From Clostridiales bacterium (GTDB lineage: Bacteria > Bacillota > Clostridia > Peptostreptococcales > Anaerovoracaceae), in NCBI GenBank assembly GCA_015058155.1, contig SVCW01000001.1, positions 59,853 to 123,852 of the forward strand: DNA of 64,000 nt, written 5' to 3'. Below are positions 57,378 through 64,000 of the stretch, one piece after another. A model generated the notes under the pieces. The model was given only the letters and a program-made list of their open reading frames with translations, ran no database searches and was not told the DNA's origin. The first letter of the stretch is position 1; every line of letters begins with the position of its first letter. Made by a program: the position numbers and the translations under genes.

Positions 57378-57458
57378 TTTGTTGAAAAAGTGAAATAATC
57401 CGCTTGAATATTTATTGTAAAAGTGTAAAATATAAATAGCAGATTTGTTGTAAAAGTG
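57378..57458 (+). repeat. Three 15-bp iterons with a 33-bp period between the divergent ATPase genes
   Basis: TTTGTTGAAAAAGTG (57378), TTTATTGTAAAAGTG (57411) and TTTGTTGTAAAAGTG (57444) are direct repeats. Each start is exactly 33 bases after the previous one, while the 18-base spacers between them are unrelated. The middle copy lies in the spacer of a TTGAAT-16-TAAAAT promoter (57404-57431) for ATPase 2. The third copy touches the ribosome binding site. Confidence 0.85.
57404..57431 (+). promoter_or_regulatory. Likely promoter of ATPase 2
   Basis: TTGAAT and TAAAAT with 16 bases between, about 40 bases before the start. The middle iteron fills the spacer. Confidence 0.5.
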
Positions 57459-57469
57459 TGGAGGAAAGT

Positions 57470-58795
57470 ATGCTTTACAGAAAATTTCAGAAGGAAATCG
57501 AAAAATATTTTGATTCAGATTCGAACAAAATCCTTGTTGTGGATGGTGCTCGTCAGATAGGAAAGACATATATCATCAGACATGCAGGGAAACTCAGATT
57601 TGAGAATTATATCGAACTCAATCTTGTTGAAGACTTCGAAGGTCCTGGCCTCTTTAAAAATACTCATACTGTTGAAGATTTTTACCTACAAGTAAGCATG
57701 CTTGCAGGAGACAAGATGAAGGAAAAAAACAATACATTAATATTCCTTGATGAAATTCAGATGTATCCGCACCTTCTTACGCTTCTAAAATTCTTGAAAC
57801 AGGATGACAGGTTTACGTATATCGCTAGCGGTTCGCTTCTTGGAGTTACGCTTGCCAGAACTACTTCAATTCCTATGGGCAGCATAGAAGTAAAGAGAAT
57901 GTATCCTCTCGATTTTGAAGAATTTTTAATTGCGAATGGCTTCGGACAGGTGGGGATAGAAGTCCTCGAAAAAAAGTTTAAGAACCGCGAGAGCCTTGAT
58001 GAAACTACACACTTTAAAATGCTCGACTACTTTAAGAAGTACCTTCTCGTAGGCGGTTTGCCTGATGCAGTGAACTCATATCTTAGCGAGAAGAACATAG
58101 TAAACGTGAGAAATATTCAGAACGAAATACATGAGTATTACGGGATTGACGCCTCCAAATACGATGAAACGCGCAGACTTAAGATCAGAAGGATATATGA
58201 TATGATTCCGTCTAATCTTGAGAACAAAAAGAAGCGTGTGATAGTAAAGGATATCGAAGACAAGAAAGGAAAAAGATTTTCAGACTATCAGGAAGAATTC
58301 GATTATCTCGTTTCTGCAGGAATCGCTCTTGAAGTCAAGGCAATTTCAACGCCAGTCTTCCCTCTTATAGAGTCGAGTGAAAAGAACTTATTAAAGCTTT
58401 ACCTTAACGATGTGGGCATCCTTACAGGCATCCTTTATCGTAATAACATTCGCGCTATTCTGGATGACGTCAAGAGCATCAATCTCGGTACAGTTTATGA
58501 GTCTGTTGTCGCACAAGAACTCCAGGCTCATGGATTCAGGCTATATTACTATGATAATCACCGAAATGGTGAAGTTGATTACCTGATTGATGATTTTGAA
58601 GAACTGTCTGTGGTACCAATAGAGATTAAATCCGGCAAGGATTACAGAATCCACAGTGCACTGAATAAGTTCGTAACAAACGAAAGCTATGGTATAAATA
58701 AGGGATATGTTTTCTCCAATGAAAGGGTAATTTCAGAAGAAGGAAAGATTATTTACATGCCTATATACAATGTGATGTTTCTTAAAAACAAGTAG
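57470..58795 (+). CDS. AAA ATPase with DUF4143 domain (AAA_14 family) 2
   Basis: This protein has 441 residues from ATG 57470, which has GGAGG 7 bases upstream. The AAA_14 part shows Walker A VVDGARQIGKTYIIRH, Walker B TLIFLDEIQMYP and the sensor region YIASGSLLGV. YPLDFEEFLIANG and YLLVGGLPDAVNSYL are classical. The C-terminal DUF4143 domain contains NGEVDYLIDD and VVPIEIKSGK, a PD-(D/E)XK-like catalytic pair that looks intact. The family is common in anaerobes and spreads horizontally; its function is not settled. Promoter and iterons upstream suggest its own control. Confidence 0.9.
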   Translation: MLYRKFQKEIEKYFDSDSNKILVVDGARQIGKTYIIRHAGKLRFENYIELNLVEDFEGPGLFKNTHTVEDFYLQVSMLAGDKMKEKNNTLIFLDEIQMYPHLLTLLKFLKQDDRFTYIASGSLLGVTLARTTSIPMGSIEVKRMYPLDFEEFLIANGFGQVGIEVLEKKFKNRESLDETTHFKMLDYFKKYLLVGGLPDAVNSYLSEKNIVNVRNIQNEIHEYYGIDASKYDETRRLKIRRIYDMIPSNLENKKKRVIVKDIEDKKGKRFSDYQEEFDYLVSAGIALEVKAISTPVFPLIESSEKNLLKLYLNDVGILTGILYRNNIRAILDDVKSINLGTVYESVVAQELQAHGFRLYYYDNHRNGEVDYLIDDFEELSVVPIEIKSGKDYRIHSALNKFVTNESYGINKGYVFSNERVISEEGKIIYMPIYNVMFLKNK

Positions 58796-58916
58796 GCAGT
58801 ATTATGCAGAATTTGCATGATTATGAGATTAAAATGGGGTTCGGAATCGTTTCCTACATAAACCTCTTTGTGCTAAAAAGTTGTATCAAAAGTAAGTAAT
58901 TATAATATGATGTGAT

Positions 58917-58952
58917 AAAACTGCAGGATATGGATAGTTCTGCAGTTTTTTA
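58917..58952 (+). terminator. Hairpin upstream of SLH gene 2 (terminator of ATPase 2 or conserved leader)
   Basis: AAAACTGCAG/CTGCAGTTTT with a 13-base loop, followed by T residues. A related hairpin lies at the same distance upstream of SLH gene 1, so it may belong to the SLH leader rather than to the ATPase. The rest of the 58796-59037 gap includes a TGCG/CGCA hairpin near 58987-59000 and the SLH leader. Confidence 0.6.
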
Positions 58953-59037
58953 CTGTTTGGAGTTCGACAATAACTGACGTAATTATGCGTTTTTACGCAC
59001 TTTTCTCTAGAAAATATATTTTAGGAGGAGACTCGAA

Positions 59038-61452
59038 ATGAAAAAAGTAATTTCATTCGTACTCGTGCTTGCACTTGTACTCGGCAGCTTCTCAATGGCA
59101 TTCGCAGTTCCTGCTGACGTAGAAGGAACTGACTACGAAGATGCTGTAACAGCTCTCACAAACCTCGGCGTAGTTACTGGCTACCCAGATGGTACTTATC
59201 AGCCAGCAAAGGCTGTAACAAGAGCTGAAGCTGCTAAGCTTGTTGTAACTGCACTCGGTCTCGCTGAATATGCTGCTGGAAACACTGCATCATTCAATGA
59301 CCTTGCTGGTTACGGTTGGGCTGCTGGCTATATTGGCTACGCAGAAGCTCTCGGAATTCTTAAGGGTGACGGAAATGGTAACTTTAGACCTGCTGATCCT
59401 GTAAGCTATCAGGAAATGGCTACTATGCTCGTTAGAGCTTGCGGTTACACAGACGCATCACTCCCTGGAACATGGCCTGCAAACTATGTTGTAAAGGCTA
59501 AGGCTCTTGGAATCATGGACGACATCGCTCAGGCTGGTTCAGCTGCTGCTAACAGAGGCGACGTTGCTGTAATGATCTTCAACAACCTCGAAAACAGAAT
59601 CGGAACTATCAATCTTGACAATCAGTGGATTGCAAACACACCTGCAGACACAATGATGGCAAGACTTGACCAGGATCTCTATGCTCCTGACAACACTGCT
59701 GTTCTCTATGATGGAACAACAGGTGCTGGCGCTGCTTTCGTTCTCGATGGAACAGAAACATACGCTGACGATGTAAACTTAAAGGCTTACCTTGGTAACG
59801 TAGTAGTTGGCTATGCTAACATTGATGGCGAACTTACTGGAATCAAGGCAGTTAAGACAACTATCGTTAATGGTGATGTTGTTGTTGATACTGACAACAC
59901 AGTTAACCTCGAAGTTGGTGACGTTACTTACAAGCTCGACAGAGTACTTGCTAACGACACAGCAACATTCACTGCTGTTACATTTGAAAACGGCGTTGTA
60001 ACTGGTGCTGCAGTTGCTACAGCTGCTGGTCTCGACGGAGTTGACGTAGCAGTAGAAATTTCAGGAAAGTACATCACTGCAATCTGGTCAATCGCTGACT
60101 GGACTCCAGTTGAAACTGTAATGTGGGATGAAGATTATGCAGAAGCATTAGCTGACGATTTCGAAATCGGTTCAGGTTCATTCACAACAACAGATAAGGA
60201 TGAAATCGACACAGAAAGCTTCGTTCTTAACGGAGTAGCTACACTCGATGACATCAAGGCTGACGACATGGTTACTTACTATGTAGACAACAACGGTATT
60301 GCAAGAGTAGACGTTTGCGATACAGTTATTACTGGTAAGGTTACAGAAGAATCAGCTGACGGTCAGGAATTCACTATCAATGGTAAGGTTTACTATGCAG
60401 CTGCCAACCCAGTAGATACAACTGGTCTTGAACTCGGCGCTGAAGGTTCATTCTACCTTGACTATGCTGGAGACATCACTTATGTAGATCTCACTGAAAC
60501 AGCTGCTGATAACTATGCAATCGTATTAACAAAGATTGGTTATGAAACAGTTGGTTACGGCGAAAGCAGCAAGGTAAAGATTGAACTCTTCACAGTTGCT
60601 GACGGCGAAAAGATTTACACTATCGATAAGGACATCACTGCAGCTGCTATCACAGCAGTTACAGGCTCAGCTGTAGACACAGTTGTTGAATACGGCCTCA
60701 ACAAGGACGGAGAAATCTCAACAATCGCTGCTGTTACTACAACAGATGCATCAGTTTATACAGCTAAGGGAATCATGGACGGATACAAGCTTGATGCTTC
60801 AGTATTAGTATACGCTTATGATGGTTCAGACTGGGCAGTAGCTGATAAGGCTGACATCCCTGTAGACGATGCTATCGCTGCTGGAGCAGTTAAGTATGTA
60901 AAGAATACTGACAACCTCATCGAACTCGTTCTCCTCGGAGAAGACGCAGTTGCTGCTGACTCAACTTATGGTGTAGTAAGTGCTTACACTAAGGTTTGGG
61001 ATGCTGATGAAGCAGAAGTAGCTAAGCTTGATGCTATCATTGGTGGAGTAGAAAAGAATGACGTATTAACTGATGATTACTCATCATACACAACTAGCCT
61101 TGATGCTATCATCGCAGCTCCTGTAATTGCTGAAATCAGCTTTGCTGGAGACGTTGTTGACGGACTCACAATCTACTCAGTAACTGGTTCAGCTGTTCAG
61201 AAGGTTGAAGGAGACTTCATCACTGTAACAGGTGCTGGTTATGTTCTCGACGTTGTTGGAGCAACAACAGAGGCTGTAGACAGCGGAAAGATCGTAGAAG
61301 TTGCTGACGGCGCTGTAGTTTACAGCTACGATTCAGAAGATGGTTATGCACTCGCTAAGGTATCAAAGATTGCTAAGGGCGATACTGTATATCTCTTCGA
61401 TACAGACACAGACGTTGACGGTGTAGAAATTATCGTTTTCGTTGAAAACTAA
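59038..61452 (+). CDS. SLH-domain surface (S-layer-like) protein 2
   Basis: This protein has 804 residues with AGGAGG 11 bases upstream of the ATG. The signal peptide and three SLH domains (to about residue 190) are almost identical to those of proteins 1 and 3, apart from scattered substitutions. After about 210 the sequence diverges: the C-terminal 590 residues share only short motifs such as VITGKVTEESADGQEFTING with the others. The composition is again acidic and beta-rich. Orientation is opposite to proteins 1 and 3. Codon use is strongly biased. It is probably wall-anchored; the function of the variable part is unknown. Confidence 0.9.
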   Translation: MKKVISFVLVLALVLGSFSMAFAVPADVEGTDYEDAVTALTNLGVVTGYPDGTYQPAKAVTRAEAAKLVVTALGLAEYAAGNTASFNDLAGYGWAAGYIGYAEALGILKGDGNGNFRPADPVSYQEMATMLVRACGYTDASLPGTWPANYVVKAKALGIMDDIAQAGSAAANRGDVAVMIFNNLENRIGTINLDNQWIANTPADTMMARLDQDLYAPDNTAVLYDGTTGAGAAFVLDGTETYADDVNLKAYLGNVVVGYANIDGELTGIKAVKTTIVNGDVVVDTDNTVNLEVGDVTYKLDRVLANDTATFTAVTFENGVVTGAAVATAAGLDGVDVAVEISGKYITAIWSIADWTPVETVMWDEDYAEALADDFEIGSGSFTTTDKDEIDTESFVLNGVATLDDIKADDMVTYYVDNNGIARVDVCDTVITGKVTEESADGQEFTINGKVYYAAANPVDTTGLELGAEGSFYLDYAGDITYVDLTETAADNYAIVLTKIGYETVGYGESSKVKIELFTVADGEKIYTIDKDITAAAITAVTGSAVDTVVEYGLNKDGEISTIAAVTTTDASVYTAKGIMDGYKLDASVLVYAYDGSDWAVADKADIPVDDAIAAGAVKYVKNTDNLIELVLLGEDAVAADSTYGVVSAYTKVWDADEAEVAKLDAIIGGVEKNDVLTDDYSSYTTSLDAIIAAPVIAEISFAGDVVDGLTIYSVTGSAVQKVEGDFITVTGAGYVLDVVGATTEAVDSGKIVEVADGAVVYSYDSEDGYALAKVSKIAKGDTVYLFDTDTDVDGVEIIVFVEN

Positions 61453-61484
61453 TTTAAGCTATTAATTAAATATCTTAAATAAGT

Positions 61485-61515
61485 AGAGAGGACTCAAATT
61501 GAGTCCTCTCTTTAG
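61485..61515 (+). terminator. Terminator of SLH gene 2
   Basis: AGAGAGGACTCAA/TTGAGTCCTCTCT is a 13-bp perfect stem with a single-base loop and a short T run. Confidence 0.85.
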
Positions 61516-61525
61516 GTATCAGAAT

Positions 61526-61560
61526 AAGAAGAAGGTGGAATTAATCCACCTTCTTGCTTT
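61526..61560. terminator. Second hairpin between the convergent SLH genes
   Basis: AAGAAGGTGGA/TCCACCTTCTT around ATTAA. It is placed to stop transcripts of SLH gene 3 from the other strand. Confidence 0.75.
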
Positions 61561-61586
61561 TAATTATTAAAGTCAGTCACTATCAA

Positions 61587-63971
61587 TTAGATGTATAATG
61601 TGATGTGAGTGATTTCTTCAGCATTATCGCTGTCAAGTCTGTAGAGTGTAACTACATTACCTGATTCGATATCAAGTTCTAAGTCTGAAGTGTCTCCAGC
61701 TGTCCATACTGAATTGTCAGCATCCCAAACGTAGATTACAACTTCTTCTGAGATGATACCATAGTTGTCAACAACAGCTCCACCGCTTGTAGTCTTGAGT
61801 CTTCCGTTTTCAACTGTGAGTGTTTCTCCAGCTGTTGATTCTGTAGTCCAAACTGAAGCATCTGTAACTGAAGCAACCTTAACAGTTCCGTCTGTGTTGA
61901 ACTTGAGTTCCTTAAGAGCTGCGCTTGTTACAACAAGACCTGAAGCATTAGCATCAGCGCCGAATGTCTTTTCAGCTCCATCGATTAATACTACAACGCC
62001 GTAACCAGCATCTGTATTATCTGTGTAAGCTTCGTTTGCAACAGCATAAGTCTTGTTAGTAGTTGTGCTATCTGACTTAACGATAATGAATGTGATTTCA
62101 TCAGTATCAGTATCAGCTACATAGAGAGCAGCAGTAAGATCTGTATCGAAGAGGTCAGCAGCCTTGCCGATTACGAATTCATCGTCAATTGCAGTTGCAT
62201 TTCCTGCACTTACAGCATCAGCAACGATTACGATAGCGTCGTCAGCGAAGTTGTATCCACCGAGAACTCCCTTAGCGCTTACAGCAGCATTAGTAACATA
62301 AGTTACAGCAGCTGTAGTGATGTCTGAAATTTCTCCATCCTTGTTGAGGTCATACTTAAATACTACGCCTACAGTATAAGTAGCAGCTGAACCTGAAATA
62401 GCATCGTCGAAGTATGCTTCCTTAATAGTTCCGTCTGGAGCGAAGAACTTAATAGCATATTCAGTAGTAGCTGATGTCCAGTTACCCTTTGCTTCATACT
62501 TATCAGTTACGATACCGTAGTTTTCTAATTCTCCAGCAACCTTTTCATATGAGAATACATCTCCTGCATAGTTGAGAACGAGTTCAACTTCGTCTCCAGG
62601 AACTACGCCTGTGAATGCAGCATCTGTTGTTCTAACATATTCTTCACCAGCAACTGTGATAGTCTTGTCATCGCTTGACATCTTTGTGATTTCGCCAGTT
62701 ACAACTGTATCACTTACTTCGAGCTTTGTGATGTACTTAGCAGCATCTACATAAGTAGTAATGATATCGTCTTCTTCGATGTCAGCAAGAGCATCTACTC
62801 CTACGAGTACAAATGAAGTAGTGTCGATTTCATAGTTGTCGTCTACAGTAAAGAGATTAGCATTGTTGAACTTGTTGTCCTTATCAAGGCTCTTGAGCAT
62901 AGTTGCAGTAACCTTAATGTTTGTTCCATCCCAGTCAGCCTGTGAGTAAACGTTCTTAATCTGCTTTCCTGAAACCTTAACAGCTAATGTGCATTCATCA
63001 TCAGCAGTTTTGTCAAGTGAGATTGATGCAGGTGATGTAACCTTGCCATTTGCAAATCCAGTTACGCCATAATCGCTTGTATTGCTTACAACTGTGTATT
63101 CAACATCGTTAGCAACGAACTTACCTTCTGCATTGAATTCACCAGTGAGGAATGTTGACTTAACTTCCTTAATACCAGTGATTTCATTGTCAGCATTTGC
63201 ATAAGCAACTACGAGAGCTCCGTAGTAAGCCTTTACGTTAACGCCATCAGCAATAGCTTCAGTTCCGTTGAGAACGAAAGCATCACCAGCAACAGCTGTT
63301 CCAGTAGCTACGCCATCTGGATCGAACATTTCCTGATCAAGTCTAGTGAGCATTGTGTCAAGATTAGGTCCATTAGCAACCCAAGTGTTATCGAGATTGA
63401 TGTATCCGATTTCATTTTCAAGGTTGTTATAGATCATAACAGCAACATCACCTCTGTTAGCAGCAGCATCGCCAGCCTGAGCGATTCCGTCCATGATTCC
63501 AAGAGCCTTAGCCTTTACAACATAGTTTGCAGGCCATACTCCAGGGAGTGATGCATCTGTGTAACCACAAGCTCTAACAAGCATAGTAGCCATTTCCTGA
63601 TAGCTTACAGTGTCAGCAGGTCTGAACTTTCCGTTTCCGTCACCCTTAAGGATTCCGAGAGCTTCTGCATAACCGATATAGCCCTTTGCCCATCCATAAC
63701 CTTCGAGGTCAGTGAATGATGCAGTGTTTCCAGCTGCGTAATCAGCAAGTCCGAGAGCTGTGATTACGAGCTTAGCAGCTTCTGCTCTGTTTACAGCCTT
63801 TTCTGGGTAGTAGTTTCCGTCTGTGTAGCCAGTAACTACGCCGAGTTCTGAAAGAGCTGTAACGGCATCTTCATAATCTGTTCCTTCTACGTCAGCAGGA
63901 ACAGCGAATGCCATTGAGAAGCTACCGAGTACAAGTGCGAGCACGAGTACGAATGAAATTACTTTTTTCAT
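61587..63971 (-). CDS. SLH-domain surface (S-layer-like) protein 3
   Basis: This 794-residue protein has the same signal peptide and three SLH domains as its paralogues. It matches protein 1 along the whole chain (for example NADNEITGIKEVKSTFLTGE, VTGEITK-type repeats and the YGVVV, DADNSVWT and EITHIT ends), and matches protein 2 mainly in the first 200 residues. The ATG is preceded by AGGAGG and the same leader as the others; the upstream region is cut off by the window end. Proteins 1 and 3 look like products of a full-length duplication. It is probably an abundant, wall-bound surface protein. Confidence 0.9.
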   Translation of the reverse strand: MKKVISFVLVLALVLGSFSMAFAVPADVEGTDYEDAVTALSELGVVTGYTDGNYYPEKAVNRAEAAKLVITALGLADYAAGNTASFTDLEGYGWAKGYIGYAEALGILKGDGNGKFRPADTVSYQEMATMLVRACGYTDASLPGVWPANYVVKAKALGIMDGIAQAGDAAANRGDVAVMIYNNLENEIGYINLDNTWVANGPNLDTMLTRLDQEMFDPDGVATGTAVAGDAFVLNGTEAIADGVNVKAYYGALVVAYANADNEITGIKEVKSTFLTGEFNAEGKFVANDVEYTVVSNTSDYGVTGFANGKVTSPASISLDKTADDECTLAVKVSGKQIKNVYSQADWDGTNIKVTATMLKSLDKDNKFNNANLFTVDDNYEIDTTSFVLVGVDALADIEEDDIITTYVDAAKYITKLEVSDTVVTGEITKMSSDDKTITVAGEEYVRTTDAAFTGVVPGDEVELVLNYAGDVFSYEKVAGELENYGIVTDKYEAKGNWTSATTEYAIKFFAPDGTIKEAYFDDAISGSAATYTVGVVFKYDLNKDGEISDITTAAVTYVTNAAVSAKGVLGGYNFADDAIVIVADAVSAGNATAIDDEFVIGKAADLFDTDLTAALYVADTDTDEITFIIVKSDSTTTNKTYAVANEAYTDNTDAGYGVVVLIDGAEKTFGADANASGLVVTSAALKELKFNTDGTVKVASVTDASVWTTESTAGETLTVENGRLKTTSGGAVVDNYGIISEEVVIYVWDADNSVWTAGDTSDLELDIESGNVVTLYRLDSDNAEEITHITLYI

Positions 63972-64000
63972 TTCGAGTCTCCTCCTAAAATATATTTTTT

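Noticed and set aside
57378..57458. Three regularly spaced repeats as a mini CRISPR array
   Set aside because: Repeats are 15 bp, vary in sequence, have 18-bp spacers containing a promoter, and no cas genes are near. An operator array fits better.

Overview
The window looks like chromosome of an anaerobic, spore-forming, low-to-moderate GC Gram-positive bacterium of the class Clostridia. The evidence is an intact spoIIAA-spoIIAB-sigF operon, a SigK gene, a cwlJ-gerQ germination pair and a GerA/SpoVAF-like gene, together with a butyryl-CoA dehydrogenase/Etf module, a CoA-transferase with an AtoE transporter, and SLH-domain surface proteins behind Gram-positive signal peptides. The exact genus cannot be read from the sequence; an amino-acid or butyrate-metabolising lineage (Anaerovoracaceae/Peptostreptococcales-like) is only a guess. 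No rRNA, tRNA or CRISPR was seen.

Layout. 1-4.7 kb: 3' part of the F1Fo ATP synthase operon (atpF fragment, atpH-A-G-D-C) with an unusually short epsilon subunit. 4.7-14.9 kb: amidase, typA, pycA, a PLP-dependent sulfur amino acid lyase, and a germination island (GerA/SpoVAF-like, gerQ, cwlJ). 15-22.5 kb: dnaE-pfkA, then atoE-atoD-atoA. 22.5-31.5 kb: dinB, a DUF308 membrane protein, a phosphoesterase, azlCD, a small ferredoxin-thioredoxin-reductase-like protein, two FAD oxidoreductases and a secreted GH26-like protein. 31.5-40.4 kb: sigK, a DUF1540 protein and the radC-mreBCD-PBP2-minD elongation cluster, with rodA convergent. 40.5-47.5 kb: rny, two tandem MATE transporters, and a cysteine desulfurase with thiI. 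47.5-52.4 kb: the spoIIA operon and bcd-etfB-etfA. 52.4-64 kb: an accessory zone with an IS200-type element, two divergent AAA/DUF4143 ATPases, and three large paralogous SLH proteins in alternating orientation.

How it fits together. The house-keeping part is an energy and carbon core (ATP synthase, pyruvate carboxylase, phosphofructokinase, Bcd-Etf, CoA-transferase), a wall-elongation cluster, and sporulation and germination genes distributed among them. pycA, bcd, etfBA and the SLH genes share a strongly biased codon choice that suggests high expression. The TnpA and ATPase genes do not, which fits mobile or accessory origin.

The points most worth a second look are: the three SLH genes, which share nearly identical 5' halves in inverted orientation (a possible recombinational switch); a three-copy 15-bp iteron array with an exact 33-bp period between the two divergent ATPase genes; a long hairpin that covers the spoIIAA ribosome binding site next to a Spo0A box; a SigK with no pro-sequence; an ATP synthase epsilon subunit without its C-terminal domain; and a MinD without its usual membrane-targeting tail and without MinC or MinE. 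No stretch over 300 bases lacks a gene; the larger gaps are described as regulatory or repeat features.
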